A stretch of 64,000 bases of DNA. Origin: Taeniopygia guttata (lineage: Eukaryota > Chordata > Aves > Passeriformes > Estrildidae). The first letter of the stretch is position 1; every line of letters begins with the position of its first letter. A program made the translations under genes and the position numbers. The notes below the pieces were generated by a model. That model was not told where the DNA came from, made no database searches, and saw only the letters and a list, made by a program, of their open reading frames with translations. Location of the stretch: NCBI RefSeq assembly GCF_048771995.1, contig NC_133024.1:88010501-88074500 (forward strand), written 5' to 3'. Shown here piece by piece: positions 24,901 to 37,830 of this stretch.

Positions 24901-27900
24901 ATTTGCTGCCAAAGCTGCTTCCGTGATCTGGACCACTGCACAACTCTGTGAAGGGCCGTGTGGGCAGACAGAGCAATGTGGGGAAAAGCAGGGCAGAGTT
25001 TGCTTAACCAACCTTTGCTGTTAAAAAAAGCATTCACCACATTGGAGCTTCACACAGATCAGACCTGAAGCTAAATTTAGAAAATAAGAAGAAATCTCTC
25101 GAGTAAGCACTGGTGTTTTCTGGGGAGACAGCAAATTTAAAAAAAGGCTTTTGGTGGCTTCTAGGTGCTGTTCCTTTAGGTTTAAAAATCTGTGCCAAGT
25201 GGACGGGGTTTTACTGAGTCAACAGCAAACCCCAGTGGTGGTGCTTTTGAAGTCTTCATGATCATGTTATTTCCAAGTGGTGGCAGTAAGTAAAGCCAAT
25301 CCTCCCAGTACTCCTACATGAAGGTGGACATGTGGCTGGCTGCCTGGAGGCAAGCCCCATGTGCAGTGTCTGGGCCCTCATGGATTACTTACAGCTGCTT
25401 TGCCACTGAATGTCCAGGTATGTCCCATGAGCAGGAATATTCACCCTGATGTGGCCAGACATCCTGAAGTATGATCCAAATGGTATATCCATTTCCACTG
25501 AATGTCTGGATAGGCATCTTAGCCATTCTGGCACTAAAAATATGTAATGTGCCTCCAAAATACAGCTGTAACTTCATCAAGTGTTTTTTTAAATTCATTG
25601 CATCCCTTAGGCCATTTGCAACATTACTGGGATTTCCCACTAAAAAAAAAAAGAGTTTTTAATATACAGATTCCACACTCATTGTCTATTCCTCATTAGC
25701 TACATATTCAGATAAATTAATTTGATATTATTTATGTCCATCTTGTTTATTCCTCCTGGATCATCCATAACAAGAAGTTGAAACCACTGCACTTGTGGTA
25801 AAACAGTTTTGCTGCTATAGCCTTGTGAGGTTTTGAGCACAATGGATGTTTACCAGGAAAATGGAACTTTATGAACCCCAGCCTTGTTTCCAGGCTCCAG
25901 GGGAGCCTGCTGGTCATGCCTTTGGCCTCCAGCCCTCCTGCTGACCCCAGGTGTGCTGTCCCTCCTGTGTCTCAGCTCTGCTGTACCAACACATACAGGT
26001 TCCCAGCACCTGCAAGGAATTAAAGAGCTCTAAAATGCTCCCTGGAGCTGCTCATAGTACAGTACAGCTGACACAAAAGCTGAAATTCCTTTCACATGAG
26101 AACATGGGTACATCTGTTTGCAATCATCCTCCTCCAGGCAGCTGGCCTGATCAAGGAGAAATGTGATTCTCCACACTTGGTCCAAGGAGTGCTGGGTGGA
26201 CGCCTACAGCCAAGGGGCTGGGATTTGGGAGAGGCAGGATAAACGTGCCTTTCATGCCCAGCATCCCCACCAGTCCCGTGGCTCCCGCGCTCTCAGCCTT
26301 GGTCGCTTCTTGCCCTGCTTGCAGGAGGCAAAGCATGCTGGAATAAAGAGAAACTTTTTCTGTGGCAGGAAAGGTCCTTTCTTCTGGCCAGGCATTCCCA
26401 TCCTGGGAAGGCGACAGAAAGCGTATCGGATTCAAGGTAAACTGATAAAATATTTGTCTGCTGGAAGACAGGGAGGAATGTCAAAAACATGTCAGTGTTC
26501 TTTAGAAAAAAATTATTGTGGCATCTTACTCTGTCCCTGACAACACCTGATGGTGTCATAAAGAAATGTTTTAGCCTTCAGTGATCTGTAGCCTCATCCA
26601 GGGCATTTTCCTTGCTGGAAGGATGCTCTTTGTCTGTCTGTGCATGCCTGTGTGTGTACATACCGGGGTGTGAATGTCTGCTCTGCAGCAGAACAAATGA
26701 CTGAAAGTATTAGAAGTGAGTGGACATAGAGGGGATATTAGCAGAGTGTCTGGGAAATCTGATGTTTGTTTGTTATTACTTTCTTTGTTGCAGCTGAGCA
26801 ATGAGAAACAACTTAAAAAAATCACTTCTTTGATGAAATGTGCAGTTTGTAACACAGATGTCTTATGGTTTGTGTACGTCTGTAGATTTGTCACATTCCA
26901 TGTTAAAACTTGATTTTTATGCTGCTACACAAGAGGACTGAAGAAGTAATTTATAGGTACAATTAAGAATGCCATGTTTGGAGAATAAAGGGAGAGTGTT
27001 TGCAACAAAAGCAAGGTTGATAATTGAGTGGCTCAGCTTCACTGTGATTCCTGAAAGCAAGCTGAAGGCAGCAGCCAGAGTGTAATTTAATCTTCAAATC
27101 TGATCACCAGTTAATGTGTTTGTTAATATGTTTGCCCCACCTCCTCAGGCTGGACTTTACTCATAGTCCAGATATCCTGAAGAGTTGAGCCAGGTTTGCA
27201 GAAGACATTAAAAACTCAGTGATGCAGTTGTAACTGCAGTGTTCCAAGGGCATATGCATCCCAACCCAGCCACAGCATCCCTACAGCTTGACTGATTAAA
27301 ATGGTCAGAAGTGACAGCTCACCACAATCCTGCAGGAAAATGCTGTGCTACAGGCTGGGCAAGAGGACCTGGGGCAAGGCAGCCTGCTCTGAGTATGCTG
27401 TTTGGAGGCATGTGGTTAAATCAGGCACGGGTTGCTTCTAAACTCTTTGAACTGAACTGTTGCTAAGACTTCCTAAGGTCTTGGGTTTAGCCAAGATATA
27501 TTCTTGCCCTCAAACAAGTGCCTAATAAAGAAGGCAGTTCTCATTAATAAGTCTTATTTTGGATTTTTTTAAGAGTCTGTCTTGTTTAGGGAAGTTTAGG
27601 TAGGGTGGAAGAACACCATCCCTTAACAAGTGCAGAGAACAGTGATAGACAGATAATGTTTTAAAAAAAAATTTGCATGCAGAGGTTCTGCATATTTTGC
27701 TATTGCAGTTTATTCACATACATTCATGGACACCCGTAGAGTTTGAAGGTGACTGTAGAATGATCTGTGCTAGAGCATGAAAATTCAAAGGGGAACATCT
27801 GTCATTAAAAAACAATAGGTAAAATCACTTATTTAGCACATGCTGAAATACAGAAATGTTTGCATGTTGTGTTTGGCTTTATTTACTATAGGGAAGACAA

Positions 27901-30279
27901 TGATATAAATAAGCACTGTCTATAAGACACTGTGTGATGTCTGCTGTTTTCTGGGGATTCTCACATGAATGTTTATTTGGGTGTTCCAATACACTGACAC
28001 AAAATCCACAACGGCATTTTTAGAGGCCGCATACTCAATGTATTTTTTAAATATGGCTTCATTCCCTGTGAATACTAATGTGGATATATAGAGATAAGAA
28101 GATTTCCAATGACAGACAGATGGGCTGCCTTCAAGGCTGTGTCAGTGGCCTCTGAAAATATTGATTGCCAAGTGTGGTTACTGAGAAAAGAAGCTGAAAC
28201 CTTTGGAATTGAACAGTTAACAGAGTGTGCATCAGTTATAGGAAGGATAAGCCCTTATGTCAGTCCTTCCCTGTGGCAGCCATTAACTCCAATGGTTTGG
28301 TCTCAGTGTAGGTATGGGAAAATGCAGATTTGTGTTCCTTTGCTTTGTGAAGTCTGTGCTTACAGAGAATATTCTTACCACTCACCACACAGATTTCATC
28401 TGCAGCAGGAGGATGAGTTTTCATTCTAGGCAGGAGGCACGAGCACAAGTCTTTTACTTAGGGAGTAACTGGAATTTGTCAAGGCCTTGTAAAATCACTC
28501 TTGCCCGTTGGCCTTTCTAATGTTACACCAGTGCCCTTTGCCTCCTCTGTCTCTTACTTGCAGCCTCTCTGCTCCTTGTAGTGCTGTCATCAGCCACCAA
28601 CCTTTTTCAGGTATTGCCTGAAGCCACTGCTGAGCAATTGATGGGAAAACAATATTGGTTAGGTTGGAGGAAAGTTGGCTTCAGCTGTCATTTTTGTATA
28701 AATTTGGAGAAATCATTTTATAGGTGACTTGTGAATGTACAAACTCTACACTACCACCTGTCTCCTCCTTCCTTTCACATCCAAGAGAGATGCATTGATT
28801 TTAAGGCTAGATGACATCACTCTGAGCTGATCACATGCATAATTCAGGTCTTCTGACATGACTGTATAAAGTCATATTTCAGGTTTAAGAGTACCTGTGA
28901 CAGAAACTGTCTTTAGACAAGGAGAAGAAAACTTATTGATTAAGAAAGATCCACATAGTCCAAGATAATTCTTTAGAAGTTGTTCCAGTATTGTTAACAT
29001 CCATCTGATGTTTCCCCTTAGACTCTGAGCCCATTACACATCCAATTAGGTTAAAAGCGCTTCAGAAGGGAGACTGCTCCACTACCTGTACATGCATTGT
29101 CCATGCACAGAATTCAAATATCAGTAAAAAAAATACATATGTTTCGTAAGTGTAGTTTTTCTTGTCATAAACTCAGTCACAGATCATTTGGGATAATTTG
29201 TTCCTGAAGCTGCCTGTATAGTAGGGGAAGGGAATAGGAAGATGCATTTTCCAACATATTTGCTATGCAGAAAATGTGTTTAAATCTTTGATTAATGTTC
29301 CTAGTTTATATTGTTTGTTTACATATAAGAGTTTAGTCCTATGTAATGAGAGCTTATTTTGAAATGAAAATATATGATGTTTAAGAGGAGACTGGAGATG
29401 AATAGGAGAGAGACAGCTCAGATGAAATAATAAGAGTTGGAATTTGTTCATTATGAAACCAAAGTGAAGGTATTTTTTTCAGCCTTTGTTTTAATCTGTT
29501 TCTTTTTTTAGTCTTGCCTGGAGTTGCCTGTGCACTCGCAGGTAAATCAATCTATGCCTTGGGCAGTGGGATCTCTCCATGGCTAGGGACACTGATTGAT
29601 TGGTTCATATATTGAGACTGTAGGTTTGATGGGAATTCTATAGGAATGGTGACAGCAGTGGAGATTTGGCTTCTTTACTAAAATCCATACCTTACAGCAT
29701 ATGTTCCTTCTTATCAGATAAAAAGTCCTCTCTCCACTGTGTATTTATCTCTTCTTTCTGGTATGTATTTCTCATCTCTTTTGTATATTTCTCTCCTTCC
29801 TCTTCAAATATCTCAGTATGGATTGTTTTAAGTACAAAATAAAATTAGTAAGTCACGTAAGATTAGTATTATGGAAAAGCTTTTCCATGGTCATATTTAG
29901 TGGCTTTGTAATTTTGTATTTTTTGGTGCTTTTTTGGTGCTTATTTTTGGTGCTTTTTTTTAAAGTGTAAAATAATTTCTCATGCCATGGCCAACTCAAA
30001 CCCTGTGACAAAAATTTCATATTAAGTTATCAAGGGTAAAGGATTGGCTTTACTAAACCCAAGGACAACTATTGTATTTAAATTAGCAGAACCACAACTT
30101 TTCTTTTCCTACTTCTTAAATTTTGCTCAGCTGCTGGTCAGGCCCAGTCTCTGAAAATTGTGCTCCCATGACGGGTATGGTGTTCTTCAAAGTATGACTG
30201 ATCTATCATCTTCTCTTAATTGAAAAAAACCCAAACAGCAGAAACTTTTCTATTTGCTCCTATCTCCTCCCTGCTGTCC
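15946..30279. other. Intergenic, nothing coding recognised
   Basis: Fourteen kilobases of largely unique sequence. The longest open frame is 208 codons at 21707-21081 (minus), with no recognisable domain. Two short stretches rich in TAATTA/TCAATCA-type words (about 16140-16460 and 27000-27140) look like candidate regulatory sequence but cannot be proven here. No CR1 of convincing length was seen. Confidence 0.55.
29919..29963. repeat. Short tandem repeat of a TTTTTGGTGC unit
   Basis: Three consecutive units of T5-6 followed by GGTGC, ending in a T run. It appears to be a small slippage-derived minisatellite. Confidence 0.85.
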
Positions 30280-30447
30280 AGCAAAGCATTGGAGTCACGG
30301 TCCCTGGAGTATTTTAAAAGATGCATGGATTTGGCACTTAGAGACATGGTTTAGTGGTGGACTCAGCAGTGGAAGGTTTGTTGTTGGACTCCATGGTCTT
30401 AAAGGTCTTTCCCTACTAAATGTTTCTATTGATACAGTGATCTTACC
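30280..30447 (+). mobile_element. CR1 LINE 3' end fragment, plus strand
   Basis: It contains the CR1 3' UTR signature in forward order: GGAGTCACGGTCCCTGGAGT, GGCACTTAGAGACATGGTTT, then GGACTCCATGGTCTTAAAGG and a degenerate TTTCTATTGAT terminal repeat. It is 5' truncated, as most CR1 copies are. Confidence 0.85.
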
Positions 30448-30464
30448 ATGTCTGGTTAACAACT

Positions 30465-30670
30465 GAAATTCAGAAAGAACTTCTTCACAGAAAGGGTAAC
30501 AACATTGGAATGAACTCCCTATGGAGATGTGGAGTCACCATCCCTGGAAGTGTTCAAGAAACAGCTGGATGTGGCACTGCATGCCACTGTTTAGTTGATC
30601 ACGTGGTGATTGGTCAGTGGTCAGACTTGTTGACCTTGGAGGTCTTTTCCAGCCTAAATGATTCTATTTG
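30465..30670 (+). mobile_element. Second CR1 LINE 3' end fragment, plus strand
   Basis: It begins in the ORF2 tail (AGAAAGAACTTCTTCACAGA) and continues through GAGTCACCATCCCTGGAAGT to GACCTTGGAGGTCTTTTCC and ATGATTCTATTTGAT. It lies in the same orientation about 20 bp after the preceding CR1 tail, and is a different, independently truncated copy. Confidence 0.88.
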
Positions 30671-33600
30671 ATTACCACCATCAAAGTTATATCGCTGTCC
30701 CTACATCTACATTAATCAACATAAAAATTACAAGTTTAACTGACATCTTTAAGAAGATGTTTCTGTTCCAGTTATAAGTTAGTAAAACTAAACAATCTAA
30801 TACCACTGTGTGGCATTCCCCAACCTATCATAGAGTCATTACTGTGCCAGTGCCATTTTTGTAAGGTAAAATAATTCTCAAAGGTTTGTCTGTTTACTCA
30901 CTGCTGTATGGCTAAACCCTAACCTGGACTCAAATGTGAGAGAAAGAGATTGGTGGCATCAGGGCATCAGGGCATTAGCAAGCTCAGGTCCTCCCCAATT
31001 CCAAACACCATTCAGGAATGTGTACTACATCTGCAGCAAATTTTAACAAATAATTGCCAGGTAAAAGCATCTTTGAATTGTAGCCATTAGGTGGTAACAT
31101 TACCTAATAAAAAGGCAGTCACTGTCCTTCACTCAGAAAGAGTACTTCAGATCTGCCATGAAGGATGTGAAAATGTGTTAAACCAGGACTATGTTCTTCA
31201 AAGCAAAAATCACTGTGGTCCTCTTTAAAATAAAAAAGGAGTCAGACACAAAGTTTTATAATGGCAGACTTTGAAAGAGGAGGAAACAAAAGAATTTTGT
31301 GCTGGTTTTGGTAAAGTAAGTGATTGAATTGCTCATTCTACATGAAGAATTACATCCTCAGAATTCCTCTCTCTGGGGCTGATTAAATTTCTGATTAAAG
31401 TTGGTATCTGGTGTGGCCCAGAAACAGAGTGATCTAACCAAAACCATGGCTGTATTGCCTGCCAGGACATTTTTGATGGAAGGGAAACAACATGCATGTT
31501 AAGAGGGCAGCATCTTATCTCCTCTGTGCTATCCTCTGTGGCAGGATTTCCAGGGCAAAAGAGAAATTATGCCAGTGCCTCAAGGAGCGAGCAGGGACTC
31601 CAGAGGCCTGTCTACATTGACAAGTGCAGGCAGGTTCTTCTGCTTGGTTGATGGAGAGCCAGCATGGGTTCAGGAGTTGTGCAGTCCTACTAGCACAAGG
31701 AGAGCTAACGTGAGCTGGGTCAGGCCCCATGCTGTGATTTGGGATCAGAGACCAGCAGCCTTCCTTTCTGTTGCTCACCAAACACAGGCTCAGGAGAGCA
31801 AAGAGATGGGGATGAAATGCCCACCTTTCCAGCTGAGCCCTGTTTCTGTACAGCAGTGTTTTGTGAGATCCAGGCATAGAGTGGGATTTAATCTTTCTGA
31901 GATAAATGGGATTCCTCAGGGCTCTTGTGATGAAAAATGCATGTGTGCATGAATACTTGCCGGGCAGGTGCCTAAGTGATCAAAACGGGCAAAAAAACTC
32001 CCCTCAAATTTCCACAGCTTGCGGCCACCCACCCTTTGAAGTCACTGGCATCCAGGGACAGCTGGATGCAGTGGGGCTTCACGAGGGAAGATTAAAGGTG
32101 TCACTATCTCTTACTCAGCAGCAGCACAGAGAGACTGCAGAGTGCATTCTCCTAGAAACAAACTGAACTGTAAATCAGAGAGGTAATCCAACATCAGATG
32201 AGCAGAAGCATGGGTTTATTTGCAGGTAGGGCATTGGTGGAACTGGAAGCACAGATATAAAGCAGAGCCAGCAAGAACGGCTACAGAGCAGATCAAGAGG
32301 GGTGTAAGGTCATGTGTGATAAAGCCAGGAAGACACGTGAGGCTTCTGCTCTAATAACCTGAGAATCATGCTCCAAGCTGTGATGCACTGCATGTTCCTA
32401 AGGCTCCCAAGGGCTCATTTTTGACCCGAAGAGAGAACAGTCACCTACCCTCTGCTGGGGGTGACTCTGCCATATTTTGTATTTCAATTCTTTGGGCAGA
32501 CGTTTTGCATCCTGCAGGCCTGCCTCAGGCAGGCTGGCAGTGCTGCTGGAAGCTGCAGCCCGTGTGATTCCTACCTGCCTGGGAAGGCAGGCAGGGAAAA
32601 GCAGGTGGTTTTGTTTATGCTGAAAATGCCTGGCACACTCCAGGCAATGTTCCAGCTCCTCTGCTTTGAAACGTGGGCTTCAAACTGAGCCAAGGGTAGC
32701 AGCAGCTCTCTGGGATGTCCCCCTTTTCCTTTGCCATGAAATTGCACACACTTTCTTCTATTTCAAATAAAACCCAGGTATTTTTACAGCACGTGCTCAC
32801 TCAGTAGGCACATGCCATGTCACTGCAGGTCTCTGAGGCTGATGGCTGTGCTGGTGAGGTGGCAGTGGAGGGCACAGGGCTGCCCAGCATCGCTGTGGGC
32901 TCCTGGCACCATGGGGACTGAGGCACAGGGAAGGAAACCTTGGCTAGACCTATTACAGATTCACCTGTCACTGTCTCAGGCTCTTTGCTCCTCCAAAGGC
33001 AAACCTGTTCTGCTAGGAAACTTCCCTGCACAGGCTGAAATACACTCTGGAACATGCCCACATTTTAACCATTGTCACTGTTAAGATTTAAGATTTTTGA
33101 GATTTTGCATTTTCTAAGCTTTGAGTAGGTGCAGCTTTTTTGTTGGGTGGGTCTGGATTTTTTTTTTTGTTTTGTTTGTTTGTTTGTTTGTTCAGGTTTT
33201 TTTACGAGTGTGTGTACGTTCTGGATGTGAATAATAAAATAAGGCAATGAACACAAGTTCATTTGCTTTTTGCTCAGGAATAAGAAGCATAAAAACTAAG
33301 TATCCCAGATGACAGCAGTAAAGGAAAGAATGATTTGAATGAAATCAGGCCATGTCAGGAAAACAGGTATTAAGGTACTACAGTCCCTCTCCATCTCCCT
33401 TCCTGTTAAATCTGACATACAGTCTTTCTATATGCTTCCAGGTTTATCCTAAAAGTATGCTGGAGGCAGTGGAAGAGAAAAAGGAGAAGGATTTCTTAGA
33501 GAGAGAATCTTTTTTCCCTCTGTAGAAAGGAAGCAGCCATGATCTGATAATGTTGCTGAACTAATCTGCTTCTCATGTGTTTATCACCAGAGCAGTAAGG

Positions 33601-35360
33601 TAAATTTTGTAGTGAGGGCAGCAAAGTACTGTCAGTTAGTGAAGGGAGGAGGATGGACAGACCAACAGACACCATTTCTTATCTTGCAGGCTCAGGCAGA
33701 AGCTGAGAAAAATATCAGCAGTAGACAAGCAGGAGCAAAAAACTCCCAACAACTTTATTTTAAGTAATTTCCTATGGAAAATATGAGCTCTAATATTTAA
33801 AATGGACCAAAGAAATAGTGCAATGAGTTGAGGTGCAATGGCTGAAATGTGTCCCAAACCACATGCCAAGGATGATGAGACTCACAGCTGACAACAAATA
33901 AATTTTTTCTAAAGAAAAGGTGTTTGCTCTGGGTCTTGGGGCTGGTCCTGTCACTGTCAGGACATCTCTGGGGCAGCGGAACAAATAATATGAAACTCAA
34001 AATATTTTGGAAAGAACTGACTGATGATTTAAATATTCTTCCTTCTGTTTGGAAGGAAAACGGCTCCTGCAGTTTTCTTGGAACAGGCTGCAGAAAATTA
34101 TTTGGAGTGCCAAGTGCCTCTACCCTAAGGCAAGCAACCTGGACAATATGGCTGGGAGATTTACGGAAACCTTATTAGCAGAAAGTAATAATTTTTCTGG
34201 GTGCTAGGAACACTGTTCAGTGCTGCCACGTTCTTGATCAAATGGATCATTTTAGTGGATTGTTAAAATGTACACAGTGCTTATTTATAAAAGATTAAGT
34301 GTCATCTTCTGCACTCCCTGGCCAATTTCCAACTTATCTGCCTATCAAGTTATGATGACATTGAGCCTCATTATTTTATTCTAAGTCTCATTATATTTGA
34401 TGGGGGGGTTTTCTTGGAAATCCAACTTTGGGAGTTTTGTGATTATATGAGCATTTAATCTACACTGTATTTAAGAACATTACTGTGTTGAAACACTTAA
34501 AATCATGAATCCTAATAAAGAAAGAGGGAAAGAAACCAAGATCAATCTTTTTATTGTGCTTTTTGTTGTGCTTGGAATTACTGAATGTCCTTGAATAGCC
34601 ATTACTGATACTATCTCTTACATTTTAATGGACAAACCACAGTTCTCTCAACAGCTACTGTGATGAGAGGCAAAAGCAGAGGTGTCTGTCCTATTCAGAG
34701 ATCTCTTTGTACAAAATTTTAGGCAAAATGTAGAATATTAATTATAGTAATAATAGTAAAACACTTTAAACTTCAGGATGTTTTGAGCCAGAGATTCTGC
34801 CCCTAGCCCCCAACCTCCCCCCCCCAAAAAAGCTACCAGAATTTCTTCAGTGAGCTCCTTGCCTTGCTCCTGCCTGTATATCCTTGAAGTCAGGTTCAGA
34901 GTGGTTTCCACTGGATTGCTCCCAAATTTTTGCCTCAGGCTTGCAAGACCATAGTCCTCAGTCTAACCCCTTGCTGGGAAAGTAATGAACCCACCAGCTC
35001 TATCCTGCTATCCTGCTGAAGGCTTCCCTCCAATTCATGGTCTTTGTTACGCTGAGGGGCTTGATGGAGTTTACACCGTGTGTGAAAGGGGCCCTGCTCA
35101 CTGCTCCTCATTCCAGAGCTGTCTGGGGAACAGCCTTGATGACAGCATTAATTAACATCTTTCAATGAAATTTCAACATCAAGGACATACTACTGTCACC
35201 AGTAGTGATGGAAGACATTTAACCAAATGATGTCACTCTCTTACCTAATGCCCTTGAGAATGCAGCCCAGCCATGCCAGCAGAGAGCTTCCAGCACTGGT
35301 GTGCCAATGGAGGCAAATCAAGCCCTAAAACAAGGCCTAAAACAAGCCTTAAACACCTCC
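30671..35360. other. Intergenic, nothing recognised
   Basis: Unique sequence with one GTTT microsatellite (33157-33193). Opposing open frames of about 120 codons at 31515-31952 have no recognisable domain. No CR1 body is present. Confidence 0.6.
33157..33193. repeat. (GTTT)n microsatellite with poly-T
   Basis: A T run followed by about six GTTT units. Confidence 0.9.
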
Positions 35361-35361
35361 A

Positions 35362-37830
35362 TACACAGAATCACACAGTTGGAAGAGACCTTCAAGATCA
35401 TCGAGTCCAACCCACGCCCTAACACCTCAACTAAACCATGGCACCGAGTGCCATATCCAGTCTTTCTTTGAACACATTCAGGGATGGTGACTCCACCACC
35501 TTCCTGGGCAGACAACTCCAGTACTTTATCACTCTTTTCATAAAACACTTTTTCCTAATATCCAACCTCTATTTCCCTTGGTGCAGCTTAAGGCTGTGTC
35601 CTCTGGTTCTGTCAGTTGCTGCCTGGAGAAAGACCCCACCTGACTACAGCCACCTTTCAGGGAGTTGTAGAGAGTGATAAGGTCACCCCTGAGTCTCCTT
35701 TTCTCCAGGCTAAACACCCCCAGCTCCCTCAGCCGTTCCTCACAGGGTTTGTGTTCCAAGCCCCTCACCAGCCTCGGTGCCTCCTCTGGATGTGCTCAGA
35801 TGTCTCAGGGTCCTTCCCAAACTGAGGGGCCAGAACTGGACACAGCACTCAAGGTGAGGCCTCACCAGTGCTGAGTAGAGGAGCAGAATGAGCTCCCTGC
35901 TCCTGCTGGCCACACCATTCCTGACACAGGCCAGGATGCCCTTGGCCTTCTTGGGCACCAGGGCACACTGCTGGCTCGCGTTCAGCCGGCTGTACACCAG
36001 GACCCCCAGGTCCTTTTCCACCTCAGCGCTGTTCAGCCACACCGTCCCCAGCCAATAATGTTGCAGGGGGTTATTGTGGCCAAAATGCAGGACTCGGTAC
36101 TTGGACTTATTAAACTTCATCCTATTGGACTGTGCCCATCCATCCAACCATTCCAGGTCTCTCTGCAGAGCCCTCCTACCTTCCAAGAGATCAACACATG
36201 ATCCCAGCTTAGTGTCATCTGCACATTTACAATGAAAGACTCCATCCCTCGTGCATGTTGTCAATAAAGATATTGAACAGGACTGGTCCCAGCACAGACC
36301 CCTGAGGGACACCACTGGTGACTGGGCCCAGCTGGATGCAGCACTGTTCACCAGCACTCTCTGGGCCCGGCCATCCAGTCAGTTCCTAACCCAGAAAGGA
36401 GTGCTCCTGTGCAAGCTGTGGGCTGCAGCTTTTCCAGGAGTGTGCTGTGGGAGGCAGTGTCAAAGGCCTTGCTGAAGTCCAGGTACACAACATCAACAGC
36501 ATTTCCTGCATACCCCAGGCAGGTCACCTGGTCATAAAAGGAGATCAGGTTGGTCAAACATGACCTACCCCTCCTAAACCTATGATGGCTGGGTCTGATA
36601 CTGTGGCCATCCTGTAATGTGTCATCCTCCGTGATGACACTCAGTATAAACCGTTCCATAACCTTACCGGGTACTGAGGTCAGGCTAACTGGCCTATAAT
36701 TAACAGGATCCTCCTTCCCACCCTTTTTGTGAATGCGCTGTGCATTGGCCAGCTTCCAGTCATCTGGAACCTTGCCAGTGAGCCAGGACTGCTGGTAAAT
36801 GATGGAGAGCGGCTTCACAAGCTCATCTGCCATCTCCCTCATCACCCTGAGATGGATCCCATCTGGTCCCATGGATTTATGAACATCCAAGTGGCTCAGC
36901 AGGTCTCTGACTGCCTCCTCCTGGATAACAGGGGGACCATTCTTCTCCCTGACACCATCTGCCAGCCCAGGAGGAGGGCTGGCCTGAGGACAAGCCGTCT
37001 TTCCACTAAAAACTCAGGCAAAGAAGGTGTTAAGCACTTCCACCTTCTCCTCATCTGCAGTTACTAAGTTCCCTCTCATCCAGTAGAGAGCTGAGGTTGG
37101 TCTTGCTCTTCCTTTTGCCATTAATATATTTGTAAAAAAAAATTTATTATCCTCTACAAAAGTTGCCAAATGAAGTTCCAACAAAGATTTGGCCTCTCTA
37201 ATTTTTTTCCTACATGCCCTAGCAACCCTCTTAAATATTTCCTGAGACACCTGACCCTCCTTCCAAAGATGATACATCCTCTTTTCATTTCTAAGTTCCT
37301 TCAAAACCTCATTGCCTATCCAATGGACAATGGATGGATGTTTGCCTTGTCAACTCATCTTTCGGCACACAGGGACAATCTGTTCCTGTGCCCTTAAGAT
37401 CTCTGTTTTAAAGCACACCCACCTTTCCTGAACTCCTTTTTTTTTAAGGGCTGCTTCCCAAGCAACTCTCTGAATAAGTCTCCTAAATAGGCCAAAGTCT
37501 GCCCTCTGGAAGTTCAGTGTAAGAGTCTTATTGATATTCCTCCTGATTTCACCAAGCATCAAGAATTCCAACCACCACATCTCCCACCAGCCCATCTCTA
37601 TTTGAAAATAAAATATCTAACACAGTCCCTCCCCTGGTGAGCTCATTGTGACAAAGCTGTGCTTTGTCAAAGCTCAGCTGTGACAAAAAGTTGTCATCCA
37701 CATGCTCTAAGAACCTCCTGGACTGCCTCTTTCCTGCTGTATTAAGTTCCCAGAAGATGTCTGGCAGGTTAAAGTCACCTCCAAGAACAAGGGCTGGTGA
37801 TCCTGGTGATGCTGAAGAAAGGGAGGTTTT
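35362..37830 (-). mobile_element. Long CR1 LINE copy, minus strand, most of ORF2 and the 3' UTR
   Basis: The 3' end lies at the left (reverse-orientation tail beginning CAGAATCACACAGTTGGAAG). Reading leftward from about 37,800 the minus strand gives the endonuclease C-terminus (LGGDFNLPD near 37760-37787), a linker, the reverse transcriptase (PVNYRPVSLTSVPGKVMERF; YLDFSKAFD near 36460-36484; ADDTKL near 36205-36225) and the CR1 C-terminal domain ([19 protein letters not shown]). About 2.5 kb are present; the ORF1 and endonuclease N-terminal part are missing, which is ordinary 5' truncation. The coding frame is split among several frames, so the copy is dead. The 5' limit is approximate. Confidence 0.95.

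Noticed and set aside
31515-31952. Opposing 120- and 127-codon open frames
   Set aside because: They overlap each other on both strands in GC-richer sequence; neither resembles a known protein.
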